Shown here piece after piece: positions 34,951 to 47,329 of a DNA stretch of 64,000 bases. A program made the position numbers and the translations under genes. A model generated the notes under the pieces. That model was given only the letters and a program-made list of their open reading frames with translations, searched no databases and was not told where the DNA came from. How positions within the stretch are numbered: position 1 is the first letter of the stretch; every line of letters starts with the position of its first letter. This stretch comes from Lottia gigantea. Its lineage: Eukaryota; Mollusca; Gastropoda; Lottiidae. The stretch spans positions 978,053-1,042,052 of the forward strand of contig NW_008710566.1 in NCBI RefSeq assembly GCF_000327385.1, given 5' to 3'.

Positions 34951-35421
34951 AACCAGAATTCAGGTGTTCACTCTGAAAATGTTACGGCTGTAACTACACA
35001 TCTTAATAATCTCTATCAGGAAATGACTAGGCCAATTCTAGCACTATTACAAATCATTGGATGACCAAATCCCTTGAAAGTATTGCTTAACACGAGTTAA
35101 CCTAGTACACGCTGATTATGATATATTTGTAATTGCCTTAATTGATTTCAAGCCACTTGTCCCCGTGCATGTTTGTTTTGGGTTTGATATTTGGCATGTA
35201 TTCAAAATTCAGATAGTGCGTTATGGAGATAATGAAATTTGAGAACTGTGACGACGAATGAGCACAATCCAAGCTACCTGTACCACAATTTCAAAACGAA
35301 AATCTGAAAAGCAAAGCGTCAAATAAGTAAACATATGACGACAAACTGTTAGTTACATACACATGCTGATTGAAAATAAAAACACGGTAGCTTGTCGTCA
35401 CTCCAGCTCGATGGCTATTTC
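34951..35421. other. Non-coding stretch, no gene seen
   Basis: Unique AT-rich sequence between the minisatellite and a SINE. Nothing recognised on either strand. Confidence 0.4.
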
Positions 35422-35436
35422 TTTAATTGCAGACGA

Positions 35437-35697
35437 TTTCAACCCGGTTTCCCCCTGTCAGTGATGCAGGTAAGAGGGGCTGATATGGAAAAAACGTCTA
35501 GTCGTTCGGATGGGACAATAAACCAAGGCCCCGTGTGCTACAGGCTGTGCACGTTAAAGATCCCTCGACAGTTGGAAATCGAAAAAGAGCAGGCTAAGGC
35601 CATTGTCCGTCATCGCACCCTGCATGGCGTTGCCCGTCTTCATTAGCCCACATGGTACAGAAAAGTAGGACGTAAAACTCCATTTATTTCATTCCAT
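35437..35697 (+). mobile_element. 5'-truncated SINE with 15-base target duplication
   Basis: Begins at TTCAACCCGGTTTCCCCCTG inside the body and ends in a CATTT-rich tail. TTTAATTGCAGACGA is present before (35422-35436) and after (35698-35712), so the truncation happened on insertion. Confidence 0.95.
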
Positions 35698-35712
35698 TTT
35701 AATTGCAGACGA

Positions 35713-36055
35713 ACCAAAACCAAAAACTCTGAAAATGCAGATGATGAGGCTAGTTCAAAAAGTTCTATGACATTCAAGTTCAACAAAGAGAATATTTCAT
35801 AATATATTGATTTATAAGGCTTGGCAACACCCGATTGTTATCGCAACGGCTATCAAATATTCATCTCAAAACAATATACAACAATTCATAATATAATCTC
35901 AAGAGGCTGGCTGGATTCTTTAAACTCCGATTCGGTCAATAAACACTTATCGAGACTTTTTTTTAAGTTAAGACCTCTGAAACGGAGACGTAACCGTCAG
36001 CGGGACCCCTTCTTTTGTGTATTTCGCTTAGAATAGTTTAAAAACGTAAATCTCC
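35713..36055. other. Non-coding stretch, no gene seen
   Basis: A 71-codon open frame at 35821-36036 has no family resemblance. Otherwise unremarkable. Confidence 0.35.
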
Positions 36056-36550
36056 GTTGCATTTCATCAGCACAACATGTACTGGTTGGTAGAACGTAAA
36101 ATTATAGATTTCATTTCATTAGTCCAACGAAGAACTGAACAGTAGAAGATATAAGTCCATTTCATTTCATCAGACGTGATAATGTACATGTACAATTCTA
36201 TTTCTTTTCGATAGCACAATAAGGTACAAGAACGTAGGACATGAACGCCATTCCATTTGGTATTGGTATTGAACAGTAGGACATAAAATTCCATTTCATT
36301 TCATCAGGCGGATAAGGTACAGAACAGTGGAACGTACAATTCTATTTCATTTCGAGAGTACAATAAGGTACAGGAACGTAGGACATGAAACTCCGTTCCG
36401 TTTCATTGACACAAGAAGGTACTGAACAGTAGGACATAAAATTCTATTTCATTTCATCAGACGGATAATGTACAGAACAGTGGAACATACAATTCTATTT
36501 CATTTCGATAGCACAATAAGAAAGAAAACAGTTGGACATACAACTTGAAT
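36056..36550. repeat. Tandem repeat built from a SINE 3' end
   Basis: Seven or so irregular units of about 55-65 bases, each with CAGTAGGACATAAAATTC and ATTTCATTTCATCAG or ATTTCGATAGCACAATAAGG. The words match the SINE 3' end (GTAGGACGTAAAACTCC, CATTTCATTT), which has evidently been amplified in place. Confidence 0.75.
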
Positions 36551-37892
36551 GAAATGAAATTCAGAATATCATTTGTTGGTGCTGATTGACCTTACAAAGA
36601 CAACGCCTTGTGGCCAGGAAAACCCTTTCCAAATCATGCATAGGGGGCTGGTATGGATGAAAAGTCAACTAGTTACTATTTTGATCTATGCACAGATCGA
36701 ACCCAAGATGAGCTAGCAAGCCCCAACTGGCTGTACGTTTATAACAAAAAACATATATAACATAATGTTATTATATTATGTATGTATGTATATTATGCAT
36801 TATTGCACATAATGTGCTTTGTTATTAAAGAAGTGAGTTATACCATAATATACCACTTGTGTTTTTTGTTATATCTTCTCTCTACTTCTAAATGTCGTTC
36901 AAATCGTATGGCTTTTTCACAACTTTTTCACAGTTTTCATTCCATACCATTCCAATAAGCATGAAGTGAAAATTTTTCAAACACTCCATTGTATAAATAT
37001 AGAACCATAGAAACTGACACAACAAACAGCAAACAAACCAAAGTCCCGGGAACCAATCACGCAAAAATATATTACACACATTACACTTGATGAAGTAATC
37101 AATGAATTTTTGGCGGGTTATGTAGTAAATTTACTCGAATTTTCATTACATTAACATTATGGCAAGTTGAGACTTCAGCAGCACGTCGACATTCCACAGG
37201 AGCTATAAAGTTTTTGGAAAGAAAAAGAAGAAGGCAGTGTTTAAGGGATTCAACGTAAAAAGGAGCCATGTCCAATCAGGTTACTTATTTTTATTTTTTA
37301 TTTTATTTCAAACTTATATTTATTACAAAATATGGAGAGGGAAGGGGGGGGGGGGGGGAAGGGGGTGTGGATCGGGTTGGCTATTTTTAGATGAGGTTGT
37401 CCATTTCTCGGTCATAATATTATATGGATTGATGAATTTAGATACATTTATTGTCTTGTTTTGGTGTCCCTTCCGTGACGAAGCTAACGGTGAACTCTGA
37501 TAGACTGGCGATATACGCATCCCATTGGAACCGTCGCGGAGCTTATTTATAACAAAAAAAAAAACCACTTATATCCACTGCGATCGAATGGGTTTTTGAA
37601 GATTCTAGCGGCTGAAGTCGACGGCTTCAATTTTTTGCGCAAATGTACAGTACTAAGCAAGCAGTCAGGAGAATACTTGATTGGCCGCTTACTGAAGGCG
37701 ACTGGCTGCTGCTTGTCGGTGGTCGTATGTTATATAAGAGCAAATCGATGGAACTGAGGTATTTATTAAATCGGAGCACTTGACTAAATCCAGCGATCGA
37801 TCAAAATCTTCCAAAGGCAACCAGTTGCTAGCTGTTGTTGAATATCCATTTGCTCTCAAATTCTGACAACACTGAGCACCCTTTTTATACAT
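36551..37892. other. Non-coding stretch with homopolymer G run
   Basis: AT-rich, with ATGT repeats near 36775-36800 and a G run of about 11 near 37346-37358. Short open frames on both strands show no resemblance to known families. Confidence 0.35.
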
Positions 37893-37952
37893 TAACCTGG
37901 ACCTTCAGGTTGGCGAGCAAGCGTCTAACCCAATGAGCCACCGCGGTTCCCA
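37893..37952 (-). repeat. Isolated tRNA-like head of the SINE
   Basis: On the minus strand GAACCGCGGTGGCTCATTGG, GTTAGACGCTTGCTCGCCAA, CCTGAAGGTCCAGG: the SINE head through to the B box, then unrelated sequence. The body is missing. Confidence 0.8.
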
Positions 37953-38359
37953 GTTAAAAATATAAGTTTGGCATAAATTATATATTAGCTCTAGAGGGTT
38001 TTGATACAAGACGATCTACCAAGGTCAATAAGATTATATTTCGAAGCCTTTTTACAGCAATAATTATTCAACGTTCTTTGCCCATTTTGACGGTCGTCTT
38101 TACTCTTTTATTAGACCGAAACCATAAGTACAGCGAAATAAAATAAGTTGTCAATATAATAAGACTATAACGTGATTTCAACACTGTTACCGAGGACACA
38201 CCCCACGACGGGGTTCAAAAGGAGTTAGCCCAATACAGGAGAGATGTCTAATTTCATGCATCAGGTTCAAAAAAAAATATTTTTACAACTATATTTTCAA
38301 TGACGGGATAGGGGAAATACTACGGAAGCGTATTAGGGCCATTCATTTTTTTTTTGAAT

Positions 38360-38860
38360 TTTCAAGTTAGTATGTTGAATTTTCAAGTTAGTAACTTGAA
38401 TTTTCAAGTTGGTATCTTGAATTTTCAAGCTAGTATTTTAATTTACAAGCTATAGTATGTTGAATTTTCAAGCTAGAATGTTGAATTTTCAAGCTAGTAT
38501 GTTGAATTTTCAAGTTAGTATGTTGAATTTTCCAGTTAGTATGTTCAATTTAGTAACTTGAATCTTCCAGTTAGTCACTTGAATTTTCCAGTTAGTAACT
38601 TGAATTTTCCAGCTAGTATGTTGAATTTTCAATAATTTTCAAGCTAGTATGTTGAATTTTCAAGTTAGTATCTTGAATTTTCAAGTTAGTATCTTGAATT
38701 TTCAAGTTAGTATCTTGAATTTTCAAGTTAGTATCTGGAATTTTCAAGTTAGTATCTTGAATTTTCAAGTTAGTATCTTGAATTTTCAAGTTAGTATCTT
38801 GAATTTTCAAGTTAGTATCTTGAATTTTCAAGCTAGTAACTTGAATTTTTTGCTTCTAAT
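38360..38860. repeat. 21-base palindromic minisatellite
   Basis: About 23 copies of TTGAATTTTCAAGTTAGTATC with small variants, most regular from 38650 to 38830. Each unit contains the palindrome CTTGAATTTTCAAG (near-perfect), so single strands could form multiple small hairpins. Open on both strands simply because 21 is a multiple of three. Confidence 0.93.
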
Positions 38861-40640
38861 TTTTGTGTTAATGAAATAAAATGGAGCTATGTTCGTCTTA
38901 GTTTACAATTTGTGTTAATGAAATGAAATGGGGCTACGTTCTACTTAGTTTCTTATCAATTAAGATTAATTAAGTGTGTTTTAGCAACGTTTTACTTAGT
39001 TTGTTCCTAATAAGTTAACTTCCCCTTTTGGGTAATGAAATAATGAAATGAAAATATCGCTACGCCCTTTTATGAAATGAAAACGAGCTGCGTTCTATTT
39101 ATTTGCTCCTAAATTGGTATGAAATGAAAACGAGCTCCGTTCTATTTATTTGCTCCTAAATTAGTATGAAATGAAAACGAGCTCCATTCTATTTATTTTC
39201 TCCTAAATTGGTATGGAATGAAAACGAGCTCCATTCTATTTATTTGCTCCTAAATTGGTATGGAATGAAAACGAGCTCCATTCTATTTATTTTCTCCTAA
39301 ATTGGTATGAAATGAAAACGAGCTCCATTCTATTTATTTGCTCCTAAATTAGTATGAAATGAAAACATGCTCCATTCTATTTATTTTCTCCTAAATTAGT
39401 ATGGAATGAAAACGAGCTCCGTTCTATTTATTTGCTCCTAAATTGGTATGAAATGAAAACGAGCTGCGTTCTATTTATTTGCTCCTAAATTGGTATGGAA
39501 TGAAAACGAGCTGCGTTCTATTTATTTGCTCCTAAATTGGTATGGAATGAAAACGAGCTGCGTTCTATTTATTTGCTCCTAAATTGGTGTGAAATGAAAA
39601 CGAGCTCCATTCTATTTATTTTCTCCTAAATTGGTATGGAATGAAAACGAGCTGCGTTCTATTTATTTGCTCCTAAATTGGTATGAAATGAAAACCAACT
39701 ACGTTCTATTTATTTTCTCCTAAATTAGTATGAAATGAAAACGAGCTCCGTTCTATTTATTTGCTCCTAAATTGGTATGGAATGAAAACGAGCTGCGTTC
39801 TATTTATTTGCTCCTAAATAAGTATGAAATGAAAACGAGCTGCGTTCTATTTATTTGCTCCCAAATTGGTATGGAATGAAAACGAGCTGCGTTCTATTTA
39901 TTTGCTCCTAAATTGGTATGAAATGAAAACGAGCTCCGTTCTATTTATTTGCTCCTAAATTGGCATGAAATGAAAACCAACTCCGTTCTATTTATTTGCT
40001 CCTAAATTAGTATGAAATGAAAACCAACTACGTTCTATTTATTTGCTCCTAAATTGGTATGAAATGAAAACGAGCTGCGTTCTATTTATTTGCTCCTAAA
40101 TTGGTATGAAATGAAAACCAACTACGTTCTATTTATTTGCTCCTAAAGTGGTATGAAATGAAAACGAGCTCCGTTCTATTTATTTGCTCCCAAATTGGTA
40201 TGAAATGAAAACGAGCTCCGTTCTATTTATTTGCTCCCAAATTGGTATGAAATGAAAACGAGCTGCGTTCTATTTATTTGCTCCCAAATTGGTATGAAAT
40301 GAAAACGAGCTGCGTTCTATTTATTTGCTCCTAAATTAGTATGAAATGAAATAGAGCTGCGTTCTATTTATTTGCTCCTAAATTAGTATGAAATGAAAAC
40401 CAGCTGCGTTCTATTTATTTGCTCCTAAATTGTTATGAAATGAAATAGAGCTGCGTTCTATTTATTTGCTCCTAAATTAGTATGAAATGAAAACCAGCTG
40501 CGTTCTATTTATTTGCTCCTAAATTGGTATGAAATGAAAACGAGCTGCGTTCTATTTATTTGCTCCTAAATTAGTATGAAATGAATACCAGCTGCGTTCT
40601 ATTTATTTGCTCCTAAATTGGGTTAATGTAATGAAATAAT
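38861..40640. repeat. 47-base minisatellite (GAAATGAAAACGAGCTGCG family)
   Basis: About 33 highly similar copies of a 47-base unit (GAAATGAAAACGAGCTGCGT, TCTATTTATTTGCTCCTAAA, TTGGTAT) from about 39060 to 40620, with diverged units on the left flank. High similarity implies recent expansion or homogenisation. Confidence 0.96.
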
Positions 40641-41525
40641 TATAAACGGTACGTTTTACCTGGTTTGATCTAAATTTTTGCTTATGAAATGAAAACGAGC
40701 TATGTTCTTTTATACAATTTTTATCATTTTCCACGCCCTTCCAATCTACACCATCTAAGACAACTCACATAACGCCATACTTTGTAAAAAATAAAAAAAA
40801 ATATATTGCAAAATTAATTATTGTAAAAAATAAAAAATTTAAAAAAATTAAAAATATAAAATTAATTATCATAAAAAAAAAATATATATATATTTATTGC
40901 CAAATTAATTATTATAAAAAATAAAAATATATTGCAAAATCATAAAAAAAAAATATATATATATTTATTGCCAAATTAATTATTATAAAAAATAAAAAAA
41001 AATATATTGCAAAATTAATTATTATAAAAAATAAAAAAAAATATATATTGCAAAATTAATTATTATAAAAAATAAAAATATATTGCAAAATTAATTATTA
41101 TAAAAAATAAAAAAAAATATATATTGCAAAATTAATTATTATAAAAAATAAAGATATATTATATATAATAAACAATTATGATTTTCTTAGAATTTCTGTA
41201 TTTCCTGGAATCCAAAAGTCGGAATTTGCCTATATTACAATGTTATGACGTCATCGGTAAAACTGACTTCTTTTTTTAGGGTCTACATTGGGATGTTCAT
41301 GTACAGTATAAGGCCGCTTATTGATTATAGACCTAAACATGCCTACATGAACCATCGTAGTTATGCAGTTATCTAAAACCTCAAATATTTTCAAAAAGGT
41401 CTTACGTACATGTTAGGTTAAATTGAAGGTTAAATTAATATCTATATATTGAAATATGTCACTTGATATTCGAGGTGAATATATACGAAGATTTAAAGGG
41501 CATTGTGCGCCAATTTACAGGGTAA
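40641..41525. repeat. AT-rich tandem repeat and non-coding flank
   Basis: From about 40780 to 41165 a unit of about 38 bases recurs (ATATTGCAAAATTAATTATT, then ATAAAAAATAAAAAAA). The rest is AT-rich unique sequence with no gene seen. Confidence 0.85.
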
Positions 41526-41666
41526 ATGAAAATGAAATGAATGGAGTTTTACGCTCTACTTTTCTGCACCATGTGGGCTAATGAAGACAGGCAACGCCAT
41601 GCAGGGTGTAATGAGGAAAATTTTGCCAGGACAGCGTCAATAGCCTGCTCTTTTTCGTTTTCCAAC
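41526..41666 (-). mobile_element. SINE 3' half, reverse orientation
   Basis: Reads, on the minus strand, from GAAAACGAAAAAGAGCAGG to the TAGAGCGTAAAACTCC end and CATTT tail. The 5' half is missing. Confidence 0.85.
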
Positions 41667-41941
41667 TTTGATATATGACAAAAATATTAGGATATATTTT
41701 GAAAATCAGACTATCTTCAAAAAATTAATAAGTCACGGTTTACTCCATTGATATAAACGGAAATTCAAAATTAACTTAATAAATAAACCAAGTACTAACG
41801 ATTCGCACTGCGAAACTAAACCCGAAATCCAAAATAACATATTTGCAAAATATTGGTAGCAGCTAATAAAAGCTACCCACGAGGAAGTATATCATAATGA
41901 AGAGTGGTATCATTATATTTATTTACAAATATTCATTTCAG

Positions 41942-43404
41942 ACGGATCCTAACTATCAACCACAATACAACCAACCACCGCAGCAACAGACAGCTCATCA
42001 TACTGTTATCATCAACCAGCCTGGAGTTCAAGTTAAACCACGTAGAGAATGGAGGACGGATAAGCTTGCTTGCTGTGATGACATGGGCGTATGTAAGTAT
42101 AACATAGATACAGTCTTATTGCCTGAAATAAGGTGTGATGCGTAGCCAATATGGTGCATCGTTATAGCTTTTCAGAGATTGAGGAAAACGCTTTCATCAG
42201 TATTGCATGACCAAGAGGATGGAAGAGTGGCGCTTCGCAGTGTGACGAAATTTTTCAATATGGCGCGATGCATTATGGTATGATGCGTATTACACAATAT
42301 GGCCCCACGGGTCTTACACATTATGGTGTGATGCGTATAACCCAGTGTTATTATAGCGTGAGGACTTTTACACAGTATTGCGTGACGTATTATTCAGTAT
42401 GGCGTGACGTATTATTCAGTATGGCGTGACGTATTATTCAGCATGGTGTGATGCGTATTACTCAGTATGACGTGACTCGAGTATATCATAAAATCTAAAT
42501 ATTTTTAATAACATGTTTCAGGTTTGGCCGTATTTTTCTGTGGACCGTGCTATGGTTGCTACCTGGCCACACAGGCTGAAGAGACGTGCTGTTTGGCATG
42601 TTGTTGCCAAGGTTGGATGGTGCCGTTGAGGTCCTATATTCGTGGTAAACTCGGAATCAGTGTAAGTTTTCACGCAAGGAACTGCCAGGGAAAAAGACTG
42701 AACCCCTTTCATAGACTCCAAATATCTAATAATCTTAAAGATGGATTCCCTTATTTTTATTTATGAAAATGAAAATGCTAATACTTATATGAATAGAGAG
42801 TAGAAGTGTTCTTATGACATGGAAAAATACCAGTTTGTCTCACATGTCCATAATTAATTCATAATTAGCTAAATTAGAAGAGAATTACCAGCAGAATTCC
42901 AATGAGTGACCGATCAAGAAAGGTCAAAAATTCTTTTTTTGTTTATCCAGACTGTACATACATTGATATTTCTGATTGGTTAAAACTCTTAATTATATGC
43001 AATAAGAACATAATAATATGATTAAGAATACATGGTAATGCATTAGAAACACCAATCAAATCTTTTGCTTAATTTGACATAAAAAAATAAGGAAACCCAT
43101 CTTTAATTCAGAACTTAGGTTCGTCAAAACGACATCCCTTCAGAGAGCTTACCAAGCTAATATTGTTTATGGATAATAAGGTTTGTCAACTTGGCACCTC
43201 TTTCAAGGAGTCCGCACATCTTGGGAGGGTTTCAGAGGCTTTAAATCGCTAATATAATGTTTTCATGAGTATTAAACGAATGTTTTTCAGGGCTCGGTTT
43301 GTAAAGATATCTGTGCTGTGGCCTGTTGTAATTTGTGTGTCACGTGCCAATTGGCAAGGGAGATTAAAATGGCTAAGAGCTCCGGGGAATGGTACACCAC
43401 ATAA
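41942..43404 (+). CDS. PLAC8/cornifelin-family cysteine-rich protein (5' exon not resolved)
   Basis: Exons 41942-42092, 42522-42661 and 43291-43404 join in phase (1, 0) to 134 residues ending at TAA. The first part is Gln/Pro/Asn-rich (YQPQYNQPPQQQ). The PLAC8 domain follows: REWRTDKLACCDDMGVC, then FFCGPCYGCYLATQAEETCC, CLACCCQGW and RSYIRGKLGISGSVCKDI-type text, and finally CAVACCNLCVTCQLAREIK. These are the hallmark Cys clusters of the family, which includes membrane-associated proteins such as cornifelin, plant FW2.2-like regulators and cadmium-resistance proteins. Molecular role here is unknown. The first exon starts at an acceptor (TTTCATTTCAG) in phase 0, so the true N terminus probably comes from an upstream exon I could not identify; an in-frame ATG at 41897 is an alternative. 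Intron 1 has an imperfect tandem repeat and intron 2 a MITE. Confidence 0.88.
42130..42480. repeat. Imperfect tandem repeat in PLAC8-like gene intron
   Basis: Repeated words CAGTATGGCGTGACGTATTA and TGGTGTGATGCGTATTAC at intervals of about 22-40 bases, most regular at 42395-42470. Confidence 0.7.
42735..43106 (+). mobile_element. TTAA-flanked MITE, family A, copy 7 (PLAC8-like gene intron)
   Basis: Complete copy with TTAA at both ends; termini AGATGGATTCCCT and GGAAACCCATCT. Confidence 0.86.
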
Positions 43405-43550
43405 TGCTGCTGACGGAAATTTACAAGTTTTATTTTGCATGATATATTTTTTTAATTCCGAACTAATTGGACTGTTCGTTTTATCTTGAAGAATTCTTGA
43501 ATATAATCAATGCTTTGCTTGAACTATCCTCACTAACCTCATGGGCTACA

Positions 43551-44088
43551 TCAGGGGCGCAGATCGCTTTCTCAATTCGGCTCCCTCGCAGCCCCGAGAC
43601 TAGTTTTTCGGGCAAGGCATTAAAAAAATTTTTTTCAACGGCCCGATTTTTTTTTTTTTTTTTTGGAATTTAAAAATGAAATCATATCTTTGCACGAATA
43701 TCCTATACTATAACTGTATTTCTTTTAAATTGATAGCCCGATTGTATTCTCCTATGATAATATTTCATAATTCATATTATTTAAGGATCGAAATCACTGC
43801 CCGAATGTCATTCGTATGATTATATTTTACATATTTCAAAAATTGAAATCGCAGCCCGAAAGTAGAGTTTAGAACTTTTTTTTACACAACCAAAAAAAGG
43901 CAATTCGGGCACAGATTTCAATTTTGTTCAATAAATATTGTATGACATACAATATTTGTTTAAAAAAAAATGAAATCTGTGCCCGGATTGTCTTAAATTA
44001 AGATAGTTCGGTAAGGTTTCACAGGATATCATGTCCCATCTGTTTTTCTGTGGGTGTCCCCCTGTCCCCCCTGTGATCTGCGCCCATA
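43551..44088. mobile_element. Inverted-repeat element, GGGGCGCAGATC family, copy 2
   Basis: Left TCAGGGGCGCAGATCGC and right GTGATCTGCGCCC, with ACAGGATATCATGTCCC inside as in the copy at 7046. The interior adds several AT-rich segments each ending in GCCCGAW-like words. It lies 150 bases after the PLAC8-like stop. Confidence 0.65.
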
Positions 44089-46653
44089 GGCTTCATTTAA
44101 TTTTAAAATCTAGGGGAGACACTCTTCACGTGATGGCGAGCATAATTGTCGAAATATTAAGTAAAATGAATTCAGGCTACCAGATAATTCAAATATTGGT
44201 CGTATAATGATATTAAGATTTAGACAACTATATGACGACATAATTATGTTTCTGACAAAAATTCTGTTTTACCTCGTATTTCGGAATCATGAAAATTAGA
44301 ATTCTATATTTTAGATTGTCTGTAGAAATACAAATATCGTTTTGGATATCAAACAACGAAAAATTCCTCTAAAATACTTTAGAAATGATTGTTTTGTTTC
44401 GTTTTTTTTTTTATTATTTTTAATTATTCGTTTTTTAGCATAAGTCTGTTCGTTTTCTCTTTTGCTCTTTTTTCTTTTCCATTTTTTGTGTGCATTATAA
44501 TAAAGTTTGGAGGTATTTTGATCCTTTCTGTTAACCGGTGCCGCTCCGGTGCAAAATCCTAAATGAGGTATCTGATTCATCTAAGACCAGTGGCTCAAAT
44601 ATATTTTTTTGACATATCCTCTCCTGCATTCTGCGACCCTCATTTTCTGTAATAAGGACAGAATATTTCTCTTGGTATAAGTTATGAACCATTTTAAAGT
44701 GCAAGTTAACCTTCCGGATACTTAGGCCTACTTTGGTACAATTTGTTGGTGGACTTGGTTCAACCAGTCCCTGTGGCAGTTGAGCCACTGTCCAAAAAGT
44801 CAAATTCTCCCTTTTCTGAGATCCTAGCAACCACTGTGTCCTTTCATTGGCGGTGGACTCTGGAACCCTCTGATCTGAAGTGCAGGCGAATCATAATTAT
44901 GTTAATGACCTCTGTTAAGCGACCGTAACCGCTTGTGAAACTTCAGAGTAAAACTCCATAAAAAGTATTTTTTTATAATTTTATCAACTATATTTCATAA
45001 TATATTTAAATAAATTTAATAAAATCTATATACTTACTGAGGTTGTTGTTTTGGTGTATGGTACCTAATTTCATAGCATATAATAGTAAGGAATATCGTT
45101 ATAATTATAAAACTTTAGTGACGTCATCATATTGTTCTGGTGGGATTTTATATCTCATATTGACACGTCGTTTAATCCAGTAGTGAGGTTATCCTCGCCC
45201 TTTCATTCATTGCTCCGGGGATATTATATAAAATCCCGGAAGTAGATACGTTATATAAATCTGAAATTCCGGGTTATTTATCATTTTTCATTTTTTACTC
45301 CAGAATGCCTTATCAAATATAAAGCTTATTCAATGGTCGTCGGCTGAATTGACCACGTTTGTAGATACGAGTTGCATCCCTTTGCCAGCGAATTTTTCTT
45401 CCGCGAGAATTATATAAATATTATGGTTTTAGATTTATTAACAATAGAAATTACGTTACCCAACTCCTGTGGACACTACCAGGTGCAAGTTGTGTTTTAG
45501 AGATGCATTTTGATTTACATTTAGTATTGTATATTAGATTAGGTAAAATAGAACCTAGTTAGCCAGTTGTCTACATCATCACTTCCATCCTCCAAATGGC
45601 AAAACCTATTACGTCACTTTTCGGACGATTTTTTCGGTTTTGACTAACCAGGTTCTGCCACATGTGACTACTAAAACAAAATTTGTAAAGCTCGGTCTTG
45701 GAAACTAGGGTAACGTCAGTTAAAAACGACATCAACAGTGGCTGAATGTCGTACTCCCAAGAGCCATTCGTTATGAAAGAAAGATAACTTAGTGTCTCCG
45801 ATTCCGTAATTGTAGAGTGCCAAGTATTTACAAAGAGTACGTGTAGCTCACTGGTTGATGAACTGACCAAGTTTTGAAGGCACGAGTTGCGCCCCCTGTT
45901 TCTTTTTTTATTTATTGTTATTCAACCATGCAATCAGTCCTCTTCGGTTTAAAAGTCAGATAAATTACCTCAAACTAGAAATTTCACTTTCAAGAGTTTC
46001 AAGAAAAGACGAGTCGTCAATTTAACTTTCAAATGCGGATATTTCTGGACACACATGAATTTGAAGGCTCTCATTTTGATTAGAACACTGTGAACACTAT
46101 TACTGATTAGCTTAGCTAAAAACATGTCGCTTTTAAAGACTAAGGTATGATTGGTCAAACGGATGGCGAACGTGTCTCTTAAATATTATTAAACAATTCC
46201 CTTCCCCGAATCCTTTTTTCACCAGCATCATCATCTATCCTAACAATCTACATTACGACCACAAACATCGGCATCACTGACTCTTACCCAAAAGTAAAAG
46301 GACTGTTGGCATTCTATTTTAAACATATCTTACCACAATCTCACCCACCACTGTCATCATCATCATCATAGTTCCTAATAATGGTTTGTATGCACCCACC
46401 TTGGAAGAGATGCTCCCTGGACGTTGAAGCGATTCAATAGGCAACTCTATTCGTTAAAGCCGTCAGCCTTGTCCTGATTTTGAGACTAATTTTGACATGT
46501 CGAATGTTTGATTATCGCAATCAAGGCCATTACGGATGATTAATCCAAACCAAAATTGTTATTATAGACAAATTTGTACATTAACCGAAAGTTTAATCGT
46601 CATCCATTGGAATTACATCCATTACACAAATGGCTATTAATTTGCCGATGAAG
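44089..46653. other. Intergenic region, no gene seen
   Basis: Several open frames of 80-99 codons occur (44311-44580, 44531-44830, 45571-45870, all minus) but none resembles a known family. Bases about 46085-46175 resemble 16441-16545 upstream of HPGD (CACTATTACTGATTAGCT and AAGGTAYGATTGRTC). A trinucleotide CATCAT run lies near 46350. Confidence 0.4.
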
Positions 46654-46723
46654 TATAAATTTATTGAAAATGAAGCCTATGGAAGCAGTCGATCTCGGAC
46701 AGAGCAACGATACTTCATTGTTG
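46654..46723 (+). promoter_or_regulatory. TATA box and probable untranslated first exon of the 47-kb secreted-protein gene
   Basis: TATAAAT at 46654-46660 is followed about 30 bases later by the probable start of a short exon ending at 46723 before donor GTAAGT. The matching acceptor is at 47380-47381, just before ACGATATTA. The arrangement is repeated at 60917-60981 and 63624 for the second family member, which is the main support. Confidence 0.5.
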
Positions 46724-46997
46724 GTAAGTGATTTTTGAACTCTTTTTATAGCCTGGTAACGATGAGTACTGTTTAGGTCCAACAGTGGATGATTCACATA
46801 ATGCATGTTTCTAACTAAGAGAATTTGGTGGGGTCAGTTCAAACCTTTTTCACCAGTTTTAACTCTTAGTATGTATCTTTGAAGGAATTGTAAAGATGTT
46901 TTCTAAACTTTTTATCTGTATCAGGGTCACTGATATCATCAATTTGCACCATTCGAAATTTTCAGTCAAAGAGAAAGCGTTTTTGTTGTCATTAACG

Positions 46998-47329
46998 TGA
47001 AAATGAAATGAATGGAGTTTTACGTCCTACTTTTCTGCACCATGTGGGCTAATGGAGACGGGCAACGCCATGTAGGGTACAATGAGGGAAATTTTGCCAG
47101 GACAGTGGCATTAGCCTGCTCTCTTTCGATATCCAACTGTCGAGGGATCTTTGACGTGCACAGCCTGTAGCACACGGGGCCTCGGTTCATTGTCCCATCC
47201 GAACGACTAGGCGCCTTTTCCATGTCAGCCCCTCTTACCTGCATCACTGACAAGGGGAAACCGAGTTGAAAAATCCGAAGGTATTATCTCGGGATTGAAC
47301 CCTGGAACTTCAGGTTAGCGAGCAAGCGG
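46998..47329 (-). mobile_element. tRNA-derived SINE, reverse copy in the leader intron
   Basis: From the CATTT tail side (AAAATGAAATGAATGGAG) to the head, which stops at GCGAGCAAGCGGCTCCC, so the extreme 5' end is rearranged. Body nearly identical to other copies. It sits 52 bases before the acceptor at 47380. Confidence 0.9.

Noticed and set aside
38613-38879. Repetitive proteins LKIQDTN (minus) or LNFQVSI (plus)
   Set aside because: A 21-base satellite is open in several frames by arithmetic; no start context, splice sites or conserved flanks.
38360-40640. CRISPR-like array
   Set aside because: Units abut without unique spacers, and the DNA is eukaryotic; these are minisatellites.
44531-44830. 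99-codon minus-strand frame
   Set aside because: Looked protein-like in composition but matches no family I know and has a competing plus-strand frame; not supportable.
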